Source: an uncultured Oceanospirillaceae bacterium (lineage in GTDB: Bacteria > Pseudomonadota > Gammaproteobacteria > Pseudomonadales > Oceanobacteraceae). Taken from it: a stretch of 18,785 bases of DNA. Shown here piece after piece: positions 1 through 7,847 of the stretch. The position numbers were made by a program, and so were the translations under genes. The notes beneath the pieces are model-generated. The model was not told the DNA's origin. It saw only the letters and a list, made by a program, of their open reading frames with translations, and did no database searches. How positions within the stretch are numbered: position 1 is the first letter of the stretch; every line of letters begins with the position of its first letter. The stretch spans positions 1 through 18,785 of the forward strand of contig CALJVD010000130.1 of assembly GCA_937974825.1 (NCBI GenBank), given 5' to 3'.

Positions 1-1009
1 AAGGAATGCTATGACAGTGTTGGCTATGAATATTGAGCTGAATTTGGCTGTTTAAGGTGAGCCCTGAGCCCTGGTTATGAAAGCAGATAGTCAACGGGTT
101 GTGACGCCCTTCAATGGTGGCGTAAACCAGTTGGTAGGCGCCGCGAAAGCGCAGTTGAGTAATGGTTGCAGTGACACACCCTTGCTCAGCAATATAGAAG
201 CTTTCTGGGCGTAGTAATAGCTTACTCTGAGGTTGCTTCAGGTGGTCTGGTAAAGTGTCTAGTAGGCTGTTTGGCAAGTCTTCTATAGCAAGCAGGCTGC
301 CCTCACCAATAAACTTGGCCGTGTATTCAGTCGCTGGCTTTTGATAAATTTCTTTAGCGCAATCCCACTGCTCAATGCGTCCTTGATGCATCACACCAAT
401 CTTGTCGGAGAAAGCGAAGGCCTCTTGCTGATCGTGAGTCACCATCAATGCCATAATGCCTTGCTTTTTTATCAGCTGACGCAGCTCATGAGCTAAGCTT
501 TCACGTAGGTAGACATCTAGATGTGAAAAGGGCTCATCTAATAACAAAAGTTTCGGTTTGTTTGCTAATGCACGCGCAATAGCAACACGTTGTTGCTGTC
601 CACCTGAAAGTTGCTCTGGGTACTTGTGTAGTTGATCTTGAAGTTCGACCAGTTCAGCCATTTCCTCCAAGATTTGTTGACGCTCTTGTTTACTTTGTTT
701 TTTTAGCGCAAAACAAATGTTCTCTGCTATCGTTAAATGCGGAAACAGGGCGTAGTCCTGAAAGACAAAACCAATACCACGATGTTCGGCTGCAACAAAA
801 GAGTCGTCATCGGTCAGAATATTGCCTGCCAAACTAATAGATCCCGAATGAGGCTTCTCTAAACCAGCAATGGAACGTAGCAAGGTGGTTTTGCCACAGC
901 CAGATTCGCCCAGTAAGCAAGCCACTTGTTGATGCTCAAGGTTGAAACTGGCTTTCTTTAATACTTCTGTATCGGAAAAATCTAAACAAATATCTGAAAC
1001 TTTAAGCAT
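1..1009 (-). CDS. fbpC: Fe(3+) ABC transporter ATP-binding protein, C-terminus cut by window edge
   Basis: This is the cytoplasmic ATPase that powers iron(III) import. The reading frame on the minus strand is open from an ATG at 1009 down to the left edge, giving 336 complete codons without a stop. The order is Walker A GESGCGKTT (about residues 34-42), Q-loop FQDYALFP (about 83-90), ABC signature LSGGQQQR (134-141), Walker B LLLLDEP (154-160) and an H-loop VTHD, followed by a TOBE-like C-terminal region. FbpC/HitC proteins are usually about 350 residues, so only the last few are likely missing. The start lies 6 nt after the permease stop with no clear Shine-Dalgarno, which suggests translational coupling in the fbpABC operon. 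The substrate assignment comes from the adjacent FbpA-type binding protein; the ATPase alone would only be called FbpC/PotA-like. Confidence 0.9.
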   Translation of the reverse strand, partial: MLKVSDICLDFSDTEVLKKASFNLEHQQVACLLGESGCGKTTLLRSIAGLEKPHSGSISLAGNILTDDDSFVAAEHRGIGFVFQDYALFPHLTIAENICFALKKQSKQERQQILEEMAELVELQDQLHKYPEQLSGGQQQRVAIARALANKPKLLLLDEPFSHLDVYLRESLAHELRQLIKKQGIMALMVTHDQQEAFAFSDKIGVMHQGRIEQWDCAKEIYQKPATEYTAKFIGEGSLLAIEDLPNSLLDTLPDHLKQPQSKLLLRPESFYIAEQGCVTATITQLRFRGAYQLVYATIEGRHNPLTICFHNQGSGLTLNSQIQLNIHSQHCHSIP

Positions 1010-1015
1010 GGCGAA

Positions 1016-2659
1016 TTAATTTTGACTACGTTGCATATAAAAATTTAAAAGAATGACGGGGATTAAACCAATAAGCACAATGGTAATTACAGAAGGTGCG
1101 GCATTGGCGAGTTGTTCGTCATTAGCGAGTTCGAAACTTTTAACAGCAAGAGTATTAAAGTTAAAGGGGCGTAGCACAAGGGTTGCTGGTAATTCTTTTA
1201 ATGTATCGACAAATACCAACAGTGCAGCACTGATTAAGCTTGGTCGTAATAGTGGTAAGTGAATTCTTACAATACTTTGCCAAGGTGTAAGGCCTAAGCT
1301 TTTGGCAGCGTCGTCTATGCTTTGGTGAATGTTCAGTAAACCCGATTTAATATTCCCTAAGGCAACAGCTAAGAAGCGCACTAGGTAAGCAAAAATTAAA
1401 ATAAACAGCGTGCCTGAAAAAATAAGCCCGGTGCTTATCTCACTGTGTTTTTCAAAAAAATCATGAATGCTGTGATCAAGCCAAGAGAAGGGAGCCATTA
1501 CCCCTACTGCAATAATAGTGCCGGGAATGGCATAGCCTAATCCGGCGGTAAATACCGCCCCATTAAATAGCTTGCTCGGCCACAAACGCTGACTATAGGA
1601 AAGTAATAGGGCTAAGAGTACGGTTAACAGACTGGTAATGCCGGCAAGTTTTAAGCTATTGCTGAGTAAGTGCCAGTATTCTTGGTCAAAGCCTTTGGTG
1701 CTTTCAAATAGCGACCAATACAGCAATTGAGTGAAGGGCAGTAAAAAGCCAAATAAAAATAATAAACCGCAGCAGAGACTCACTACACAAGCGTAAACAG
1801 GTTTAAGAGAGCGTCTTTTACTGCCCATTGAGCCGCTAGGTAAGCTGTAACTCGCTTTGCTGCGTGCTAGTTTTTCTAATAGAAGCAAGGCAAAAACCAT
1901 CATTAATAGAACACTAGCAAGTTGTCGCGCAGCGAGCGCATCGTCTAGGCCAAACCAGGTTCTGAAAATACCTGTGCTGAAGACGTTCACACCAAAGTAT
2001 TGAACGGTGCCGTAGTCGGCCAAAGTTTCCATTAACGCTAAGATAGTACCGGCAATAATGGCGGGGCGAGCAATGGGAAGGGCAATACGACAAAAGCTTT
2101 GTAAGGGACTAAGCCCTAAAGTCTTACCTGCATCGGCTAGGCTTTGAGATTGGTTTTTGAAACTGGTGCGTGCTAATAAGTACACGTAGGGATATAGCAC
2201 CAGTGACATCATAACAATAGCGCCACCGATAGAACGAATTTCAGGGAAATAATAATCGCCATAACCGACCGAAAACGTCTTGCGTATAAAGCTTTGAACG
2301 GGGCCAGAGAAGTCCAAAATGCCAGTATAAGTGTAGGCAATAATATAGGCCGGCATAGACAAGGGTAACAGTAAAAGCCATTCAAACTGTCGACGGCCAA
2401 AGAATTCATAGCGAGCTACAAACCAAGCGCTGCTGACGCCTAGCACCAGTACCCCAAACCCAACCCCTAAGACTAAGTAGATAGAATTAAGGGTGTACTC
2501 CCAGAGCACTGTATCAACCAGGTGTGGCCAGCTAGGTGCAGGCCCTTGAAAAAAGCTGCTTAATACAGAAACAATGGGGGTGAGTAAAACGGCTACAATC
2601 AGAAGCAGTGGCCATAAGTGCCACGGCATCCGGTGCAACCATCTTGGGGTTGCTTTCAT
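1016..2659 (-). CDS. fbpB: Fe(3+) ABC transporter permease, fused two-domain type
   Basis: This inner-membrane permease imports iron(III) delivered by the periplasmic binding protein. At 547 residues it is a tandem duplication of the binding-protein-dependent permease domain, as in FbpB/SfuB/HitB, with about 12 predicted membrane segments. Each half carries an EAA loop that docks onto the ATPase: AGKTLGLSPLQSF near residue 178 and AAKSLGLTPWQSI in the second half. The ATG shares one base with the fbpA stop codon (TAATG), and the gene ends 6 nt before fbpC, so the three genes form one tightly coupled unit. Both halves look intact. Confidence 0.93.
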   Translation of the reverse strand: MKATPRWLHRMPWHLWPLLLIVAVLLTPIVSVLSSFFQGPAPSWPHLVDTVLWEYTLNSIYLVLGVGFGVLVLGVSSAWFVARYEFFGRRQFEWLLLLPLSMPAYIIAYTYTGILDFSGPVQSFIRKTFSVGYGDYYFPEIRSIGGAIVMMSLVLYPYVYLLARTSFKNQSQSLADAGKTLGLSPLQSFCRIALPIARPAIIAGTILALMETLADYGTVQYFGVNVFSTGIFRTWFGLDDALAARQLASVLLMMVFALLLLEKLARSKASYSLPSGSMGSKRRSLKPVYACVVSLCCGLLFLFGFLLPFTQLLYWSLFESTKGFDQEYWHLLSNSLKLAGITSLLTVLLALLLSYSQRLWPSKLFNGAVFTAGLGYAIPGTIIAVGVMAPFSWLDHSIHDFFEKHSEISTGLIFSGTLFILIFAYLVRFLAVALGNIKSGLLNIHQSIDDAAKSLGLTPWQSIVRIHLPLLRPSLISAALLVFVDTLKELPATLVLRPFNFNTLAVKSFELANDEQLANAAPSVITIVLIGLIPVILLNFYMQRSQN

Positions 2660-3666
2660 TATCGCCAGCCAGCCTTATCCATAATTTCTACTGCTTGACG
2701 GTTTAATTCGCCTAAGCGACTTAGGTTAATGGTATCGGCCTTGAAAGTGCCCCAGGATAGAAGCGTTTCATTTGCTTCAACGCCTTCAACCACAGGGTAT
2801 TCAAAGTTTACGTCGGCGTACCAAGCTTGAGAGTCGCTATTGACTAAAAACTCTAATAACTTAATAGCGTTGTCTTTATTCTTTGCGGTTTTAATGACCC
2901 CAGCACCAGAAATATTCACATGTACTCCACGGCCTTCTTGGTTGGGCCAGAAGATAGCAACTTTTTCAGTCGCGGCTTTTTCTGCGGTATTTTTGCTTTG
3001 TGTCATGCCGCCAAAATAGTAGGTGTTCGCGATGGCGATATCGCATACGCCGTTAGCGACTGCACTTATTTGATCGCGGTCACCACCTTTAGGAGGTTGA
3101 GCAAAATTTTTCACCAAGCCTTTGGCAAAATCAAGAGCGCTTTCTTTGCCATCGGCGGCAATCATAGAGGCGACTAATGATTGATTGTAGATGTTTTCGG
3201 AAGAGCGAATACAGATCTCACCTTTAAACTCTGAGCCAGCCAGCGCTTCATAAGTGCTTAGTTGCTCAGGCTTAACGGTGTCTTTGTTGTAAAAAATAGG
3301 ACGTGCACGTAGTGAGAGACCGAACCATTGGTTATCTGTGTCTTGATAGTGTGCTGGGATTTTTGCTTCTAATACGGGGGAATCAATGCTTTGTAACACA
3401 CCTGCTTCTTTAGCGCGGTGTAAACGGCCGGCATCGGTGGTAATCAGTAAATCGGCAGGGCTTAAGTCGCCTTCGCTTTGTAGGCGGCTTAATAGTGCAT
3501 CGGCTTTACCCGTCACTAAATTTACTTTAATACCGGTTTCTTGTGTAAATTGGTCGAGTAACGGCTTAATTAATTGTTCGTTACGAGCTGAGTAAATGTT
3601 TACTTCGCTGGCAACGGTTAAGCAGCTAGCGCCTAGTAAGAGAATGCTGATGAGAGAGCGCAACAT
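2659..3666 (-). CDS. fbpA: Fe(3+) ABC transporter periplasmic substrate-binding protein
   Basis: This protein binds ferric iron in the periplasm and delivers it to FbpBC. I chose the ATG at 3666 (335 residues). It has an AGGTG Shine-Dalgarno 5 nt upstream and begins directly with a signal peptide (MLRSLISILLLGASCLTVAS, probable cleavage before EVN). A longer frame to 3711 would start inside the promoter and Fur-like box. The ferric-binding tyrosine pair is visible as NTYYFGG (Tyr216-Tyr217). The N-terminal strand reads VNIYSARNEQ, with Asn where some FbpA proteins have an iron-binding His; the RARPIFYNK hinge segment is present. It is the first gene of fbpABC. A Cys in the signal region (LLGASC) faintly resembles a lipobox, but ordinary signal peptidase I cleavage looks more likely. 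Confidence 0.92.
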   Translation of the reverse strand: MLRSLISILLLGASCLTVASEVNIYSARNEQLIKPLLDQFTQETGIKVNLVTGKADALLSRLQSEGDLSPADLLITTDAGRLHRAKEAGVLQSIDSPVLEAKIPAHYQDTDNQWFGLSLRARPIFYNKDTVKPEQLSTYEALAGSEFKGEICIRSSENIYNQSLVASMIAADGKESALDFAKGLVKNFAQPPKGGDRDQISAVANGVCDIAIANTYYFGGMTQSKNTAEKAATEKVAIFWPNQEGRGVHVNISGAGVIKTAKNKDNAIKLLEFLVNSDSQAWYADVNFEYPVVEGVEANETLLSWGTFKADTINLSRLGELNRQAVEIMDKAGWR

Positions 3667-3695
3667 CGGACACCTGTTTGGTTTGTAAAGTGAAG

Positions 3696-3710
3696 TGAGA
3701 ATTATACTCA
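3696..3710 (-). promoter_or_regulatory. Fur-box-like operator over the fbpA -10 element
   Basis: On the minus strand the site reads TGAGTATAATTCTCA, a 7-1-7 inverted repeat with 6 of 7 arm positions paired. It matches 11 of 14 arm positions of the Fur core TGATAAT-n-ATTATCA. It contains a perfect -10 hexamer TATAAT (3701-3706), about 35 nt before the fbpA ATG. Fur binding here would block RNA polymerase when iron is replete. No strong -35 is visible. The Fur assignment is inferred from sequence similarity and from the iron-transport operon it precedes. Confidence 0.65.
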
Positions 3711-3815
3711 TTTAGAAATAGAAACACACTGATAAAGATCAAAAACTTTGTGTTGTTATGTAAAAGATCTGTATTCAGTCAGAAAGTGCAATCAACGAGG
3801 GTGCATTAAAAGCAC

Positions 3816-3839
3816 AAATGACGGCCGCAGCCGTCATTT
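3816..3839 (-). terminator. Intrinsic terminator after the Tsx-like gene
   Basis: A perfect 10-bp stem (AAATGACGGC / GCCGTCATTT) encloses a 4-nt loop. On the minus strand it is followed by a T-rich stretch (TTTGTGCTTTT). It lies 25 nt past the stop of the Tsx-like gene and insulates fbpABC from it. The stretch 3711-3815 between this terminator and the fbpA promoter is AT-rich, with no gene that I can support. Confidence 0.8.
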
Positions 3840-3864
3840 AAAGGAGTCGCTGTAAGCGGATTCC

Positions 3865-4593
3865 TTATAGGTGCCACTTAAGCAGTAAGCTTAGGTTGTT
3901 TTGGTTTTGACCCTGGACGCCGAATTTGTTTTTCCAATAAGCGTATTCAACACCGACTTTTACTTTGTTTTTTAACCCTAGCATAGGGCCAAAGTCGTAC
4001 GTGATTTGTGGGGTAAAGTTTAACTCGGTTGCTTTGTGATTAGAGCCTTTGCTTGGAGTGAAGTCTAAAAACCCGTCAATGTTAAATTGGCCATGATGCC
4101 AACCGTAGCTTAGAGTCAGTTGATCGTCTTGGCTGCGACCAAAAGAGTCGCTTTGGTCCCAAGCGTGGTAAACAGTGGCTTTGAAAAAGTCCATACCTGG
4201 AATATCAAGGTCGAAGCCAATACCGGCTAAAACGTTATCTTGGTTCATGCCCGCGCTCGCGCCAAACTCATAAGTGAATTCAGCATTTACGCTTTTTACA
4301 AAACTGTCATCAAACTTTTTAAGATAGAAGCTTGGTGAAAACTCACCGTAGGTTTCAGTGTATGGGTCATCTTTGGTTCTGATACGGTCAACAAATAAGA
4401 ATACACCGCCCCAGCTATGGCCAGATACGTGCTCAAGCGTCATGGTGCCTGCTTCACTGTCTTTGCCATAAGGAATCATTTTGTAGTTGCCGCCGTATAA
4501 AACAGACAAGCTATTGTCAGACCAAAACTGTTCTGCATGGCCTGTTAATGGAAGAAGGCTAACACCTAATAAAAAAGTCAGTATTTTTTTCAT
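3865..4593 (-). CDS. Tsx/OmpK-family outer-membrane channel protein
   Basis: This is a predicted outer-membrane beta-barrel of the nucleoside-specific channel (Tsx/OmpK) family, 242 residues from the ATG at 4593. It starts with a signal peptide (MKKILTFLLGVSLLPLTGHA, cleavage before EQFW). Family hallmarks are the early SGHSWGGVFLFVDR segment, followed by YGEFSPSFYLKKF and alternating amphipathic strands to the C-terminus (LLLKWHL). A longer frame using a TTG at 4635 would start on top of a TATAAT -10 hexamer (4627-4632), so it is rejected. There is no strong Shine-Dalgarno. Tsx proteins pass nucleosides, and OmpK is also a phage receptor; the true substrate here cannot be read from the sequence. 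It has its own promoter-like -10 and a terminator, so it is probably monocistronic. Confidence 0.8.
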   Translation of the reverse strand: MKKILTFLLGVSLLPLTGHAEQFWSDNSLSVLYGGNYKMIPYGKDSEAGTMTLEHVSGHSWGGVFLFVDRIRTKDDPYTETYGEFSPSFYLKKFDDSFVKSVNAEFTYEFGASAGMNQDNVLAGIGFDLDIPGMDFFKATVYHAWDQSDSFGRSQDDQLTLSYGWHHGQFNIDGFLDFTPSKGSNHKATELNFTPQITYDFGPMLGLKNKVKVGVEYAYWKNKFGVQGQNQNNLSLLLKWHL

Positions 4594-4626
4594 GGGATAA
4601 ACCACTGTTAGGAAATTAAGGGGGCG

Positions 4627-4632
4627 ATTATA
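4627..4632 (-). promoter_or_regulatory. -10 element of the Tsx-like gene
   Basis: A perfect TATAAT hexamer on the minus strand lies 33 nt upstream of the chosen ATG. No good -35 is found at 16-18 nt; a TTGCAA lies 20 nt upstream. The evidence is the hexamer and its position only. Confidence 0.45.
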
Positions 4633-4683
4633 CAAGTTCGGCAGAAAAGTTCTTGCAAAAAATTTAGTTGAAAAAGCTGATTT

Positions 4684-4721
4684 AAAAAACCACCTAAAAT
4701 CAAATATTTAGAAAAGGTAGG
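4684..4721 (-). terminator. Possible imperfect terminator of priA-pgpA
   Basis: On the minus strand CCTACCT at the very end of pgpA can pair with AGGTGG after the stop, with one bulged base and an AT-rich loop. A run of six T follows. The stem is short and overlaps the stop codon, so this is a weak prediction. Confidence 0.35.
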
Positions 4722-5190
4722 CGGCTAATTGAACAGCGCCCAAGCCAAAAATACCGGCCAATACATCGTCAATCATAATGCCAAAGCCGCCGCCGACTTT
4801 TTTGTCGAGCCAGCGAATAGGCCATGGTTTAATAATGTCGAAAAAACGGAAGGCAATAAAAGCCACCGTTAACCACGCAAGGTCGACCCAAAGACCTTGG
4901 CCAAAGGGAAGCCACAGTAGGGTGATCCACATGCCAATCCATTCATCAATCACTATGCCGCCGTGATCGTGTACGCCCATGTCGCGAGAGGTGATTTCGC
5001 AGACTGCAACCCCTATAAGAAAGCCGATTAAGAGCACGGCTAAGTTAAGCTCGATGCTAAGAGGTGCCAGTAAAAGCCACCAAATAGGCAAAGCTGCGAG
5101 TGTGCCAAAAGTACCGGGAGCTTTAGGCGCTAAGCCCGAACCTAAGCCGAAAGCGAGTAAATGAATCGGATTTTTTAAATTTGGTTGCAT
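4708..5190 (-). CDS. pgpA: Phosphatidylglycerophosphatase A
   Basis: This inner-membrane phosphatase removes the phosphate from phosphatidylglycerol-phosphate in phosphatidylglycerol synthesis. The 160-residue protein matches the PgpA family in length and motifs: GLGSGLAPKAPGTFGTL (about 15-31), IVIDEWIGMWITL and the C-terminal IMIDDVLAGIFG. The acidic residues in the last two motifs are the expected metal and catalytic ligands. Three or four hydrophobic segments are visible. It begins 38 nt after the priA stop on the same strand and is probably cotranscribed with it. Enterobacteria instead place pgpA after thiL. The ATG at 5190 gives a standard family N-terminus. Confidence 0.93.
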   Translation of the reverse strand: MQPNLKNPIHLLAFGLGSGLAPKAPGTFGTLAALPIWWLLLAPLSIELNLAVLLIGFLIGVAVCEITSRDMGVHDHGGIVIDEWIGMWITLLWLPFGQGLWVDLAWLTVAFIAFRFFDIIKPWPIRWLDKKVGGGFGIMIDDVLAGIFGLGAVQLAAYLF

Positions 5191-5228
5191 GCGCTTATCT
5201 GCTGTTAATTATAAATAAAGAATTGTTA

Positions 5229-7433
5229 TTAAATGGTATCTATAGGGTCTATATCAATATGCCAACGCACTTTGCGAGTAGTGCTTTTGTCTAGATAGTT
5301 AATTAAAGAATCCATTAGAGCATGTAATACGGGTCTTCTTTCGGTAAAGAATTGCATCTGATAACGAAACTTACCTGCTTTGCGTTCCATTATAGATGGA
5401 AACGGTCCTAATACCCTAATAGGTGCGCTGGGTTCATGCGGGAAGTGGTGACGTAACCAATGCTGCACAAAACCGTTTGCTTGTTGCAATAATTGCACGG
5501 CTAAATGTTGGTCAACAGACTCGCTTCGTAATAAGGCCATGTATGAAAAAGGCGGCAGCTGTAGCGACTGTCGTTCTTGTAATAAGTTGAGTCCTAAACC
5601 GTGGTAGCCCTGCTCTAGCAGTAGATTTAAGGCAGGGTGATGTGCGTACATGGTTTGAATCCATACCTCTCCAGGCGACTCTTCGCGACCAGCACGACCA
5701 GCTACTTGATAAATAAGTTGAGCGCTATGCTCTAGACCACGAAAGTCGCTGCTAAATAAGCCACTGTCTGTCCCAAGTACCACCACCATAGTCACATCGG
5801 GGAAGTGGTGTCCTTTCGCTAGCATTTGCGTTCCAACCAAAATGCCAGCCCCGCCAATGTTGATTTTGTCATACATCTGGTCGAAGGCTTTTTTACCGCT
5901 GACCGTATCCCGGTCGATACGATGGATAGGGATGTCGGCAAAGATAGTGGTTAAATACTCTTGGATTTTTTCAGTGCCTAAACCTTGATCAACAAGCTGG
6001 TGGCCATGGCATTGTGGGCAAGTATTGGGAATAGGTTGTTGCCAGTCACAATGGTGGCAGTGCAGGCGTGGCGGATATTGGTGAACAGTTAAACGCGCAT
6101 CACAATGCTGACACTCGGCTTGCCAGCCACAGTCTTGGCAAGCAATAAGCGGAGCAAAACCGCGACGGTTAATAAACACCAACACCTGTTTGTTGTTCTG
6201 AATATGCTCATGCATGGCGGCAATCACAGATTCAGCAAAGCCGGCAATCAAAGGCTGATTTAATATATCTTGCAGAATTAACCTGGGTGGTTTGGCATTG
6301 CCTGCCCGTTGGCTCAGTTTTAAATGAATGTATTTGCCGTCTAAGGCATTTCGAAGCGTTTCTAAGCTTGGGGTGGCAGACCCAAGTACGACCGGCACTT
6401 TTGCCTTGCTCGCACGAACCAGAGCAAAGTCGCGGGCAGAGTAACGTAAGCCATCTTGTTGCTTGAATGAGCCGTCGTGCTCTTCATCAATAATAATCAG
6501 CCCTAAGTCGGGCAGGGGAGTAAATACAGCTGAGCGCGTACCAATCAGAATACGTGCGTGGCCTTCTTTTGCTAAACGCCAACCTTGTAAGCGCTCACGG
6601 TCGTTCAATCCTGAATGAAGCAGGGCGATAGGAACCTCGAAGCGAGTTTGGAAGCGTTTAACCGTTTGCGGTGTTAATCCGATTTCAGGAACTAGCACTA
6701 ATACTTGCTTGTTGTTCTGCAAAGCACTTTCAATTAGCTGCAAATAAACTTCGGTTTTTCCAGAGCCGGTCACCCCCTCGAGTAGACACGCCTGAAAGCG
6801 TCCAAGCTGTTGTTGCAAAACTATTAACGCTTGTTGCTGTTCAGAGTTAAGAGAAAGAGGGGCTTGTCGTTCGGCTGGTGTGCTAGGGATGGGTAGACGA
6901 TAATGTTCCTCTACTAAACCTAGCTTTTCGAGAGATTGAATTTGCGCGCCACTAAAGCCTTGCTTAGTAAGTTGTGAGTGCGCCCATAGCGGTGCTTGGT
7001 TGAACAGTTGCCATAAGGCTTCCTGTTTGGTGCCCAACTTTTTAAACGGTGTTTTATTCAACTTTTTCCAAACACGCTCGTTAGCTTCATCTAAAGAGGC
7101 GCCTTGACGCAATAAGGTAGGTAGAAAGTGCTCTAATACTTCGCCGATACTGTGGTGATAATACTTAGCGAGCCACTGACAAAGCTCTATATCGCTATCG
7201 CTCAGTAAAGGTGTATCGTCTAAACGATCTAAAATAGGTTTTAGTTTGTTGGTAGGAACATCCGACTCTGAGCGGGTGCCTAAAACAATGCCGTGTAATG
7301 TTTGATTACCAAAAGAAACGCGAACGCGTGTTCCTGGTTGAAAGTCGTCCGCTTTGTCTTGCTCACGCGGTAAATAGTCGAAAAAACGACGTAAAGGGAC
7401 AGGTAAGACTACGTTAATTACAAAAAAAGGCAT
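5229..7433 (-). CDS. priA: Primosomal protein N', replication-restart helicase PriA
   Basis: This 3'-5' DNA helicase reloads the replisome at stalled forks. From the ATG at 7433 it has 734 residues and the expected N-terminal DNA-binding start MPFFVINVVLPVPLRRFFDY. A TTG six codons upstream is the alternative start and is less likely. Visible elements are Walker A GVTGSGKT (220-227), the DEEH box (316-319), GSATPSLET (351-359), and a zinc-binding insert with eight cysteines (432, 435, 441, 444, 459, 462, 472, 475). Further on are VGTQMLAKGHHFPDV and YQVAGRAGR (helicase motifs V and VI). All catalytic elements are intact. It diverges from rpmE and probably heads a priA-pgpA transcription unit. 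Confidence 0.97.
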   Translation of the reverse strand: MPFFVINVVLPVPLRRFFDYLPREQDKADDFQPGTRVRVSFGNQTLHGIVLGTRSESDVPTNKLKPILDRLDDTPLLSDSDIELCQWLAKYYHHSIGEVLEHFLPTLLRQGASLDEANERVWKKLNKTPFKKLGTKQEALWQLFNQAPLWAHSQLTKQGFSGAQIQSLEKLGLVEEHYRLPIPSTPAERQAPLSLNSEQQQALIVLQQQLGRFQACLLEGVTGSGKTEVYLQLIESALQNNKQVLVLVPEIGLTPQTVKRFQTRFEVPIALLHSGLNDRERLQGWRLAKEGHARILIGTRSAVFTPLPDLGLIIIDEEHDGSFKQQDGLRYSARDFALVRASKAKVPVVLGSATPSLETLRNALDGKYIHLKLSQRAGNAKPPRLILQDILNQPLIAGFAESVIAAMHEHIQNNKQVLVFINRRGFAPLIACQDCGWQAECQHCDARLTVHQYPPRLHCHHCDWQQPIPNTCPQCHGHQLVDQGLGTEKIQEYLTTIFADIPIHRIDRDTVSGKKAFDQMYDKINIGGAGILVGTQMLAKGHHFPDVTMVVVLGTDSGLFSSDFRGLEHSAQLIYQVAGRAGREESPGEVWIQTMYAHHPALNLLLEQGYHGLGLNLLQERQSLQLPPFSYMALLRSESVDQHLAVQLLQQANGFVQHWLRHHFPHEPSAPIRVLGPFPSIMERKAGKFRYQMQFFTERRPVLHALMDSLINYLDKSTTRKVRWHIDIDPIDTI

Positions 7434-7465
7434 GAAAAAAGTTTGCTGCAACCTAAGGCTCTGTT

Positions 7466-7493
7466 ATTATGCGCGTCCTTGGTGCCTATGCAA
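7466..7493 (-). promoter_or_regulatory. Candidate sigma-70 promoter of priA
   Basis: On the minus strand TTGCAT (7488-7493) and CATAAT (7466-7471) are separated by 16 nt. The likely start of transcription is about 25 nt before the priA ATG at 7433. The -10 matches 5 of 6 positions and the -35 is weaker. Confidence 0.4.
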
Positions 7494-7574
7494 GGGCAAA
7501 CTTTGTAATTTATATAGTAGCGCGGTGCTTGTTGCGGTCTAATAAGTAGCGGCGTGAAGATTGGAGAAAGCATA

Positions 7575-7784
7575 ATGCAAACAGATATTCATCCTCAGTA
7601 TGGTGCCCTTGAAGCAACTTGTTCTTGCGGTAACGTAGTTAAAACTAACTCTACCAAATTAGGTACAATGCCTTTGGACGTATGTTCAGCATGTCACCCA
7701 TTCTATACTGGTAAGCAGAAAGTACTTGATACCGGTGGTCGTATCGATCGCTTCAAAAAGCGTTTCGGTGGCTTCAAGAAGTAA
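7575..7784 (+). CDS. rpmE: 50S ribosomal protein L31, zinc-binding (C+) type
   Basis: This small ribosomal protein of the large subunit helps bridge 50S and 30S. I chose the ATG at 7575 (69 residues), which has GGAG 8 nt upstream. A GTG at 7554 would put the Shine-Dalgarno inside the gene. The start MQTDIHPQYG and the TGGRIDRFKKRFG tail are typical. Cys16, Cys18, Cys37 and Cys40 form the zinc site, so this is the C+ form; many bacteria swap it for a Cys-free paralog under zinc limitation, but no such paralog is in this window. It is divergent from priA, a pairing also found in E. coli and Pseudomonas, and ends at a strong bidirectional terminator. Confidence 0.96.
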   Translation: MQTDIHPQYGALEATCSCGNVVKTNSTKLGTMPLDVCSACHPFYTGKQKVLDTGGRIDRFKKRFGGFKK

Positions 7785-7796
7785 GCTATCAAGCAT

Positions 7797-7824
7797 AAAA
7801 AAACCCGCTCAGGCGGGTTTTTTT
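7797..7824 (+). terminator. Bidirectional intrinsic terminator between rpmE and the YcbL-type gene
   Basis: The stem ACCCGC / GCGGGT with loop TCAG is extended by seven A on one side and seven T on the other. It therefore gives a U-tract in both directions and can end both rpmE (plus) and the convergent hydrolase gene (minus). Confidence 0.92.
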
Positions 7825-7847
7825 ATGGGCGTAAGAAAATGATTTAT

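Noticed and set aside
3722..3754. AACACA/TGTGTT inverted pair and repeated AAGATC upstream of fbpA
   Set aside because: The arms are short in an AT-rich region, with no match to a known operator at correct spacing.
4594..4635. N-terminal extension of the Tsx-like protein to a TTG at 4635
   Set aside because: It would place the start on the TATAAT element and push the signal peptide 14 residues inside the protein.
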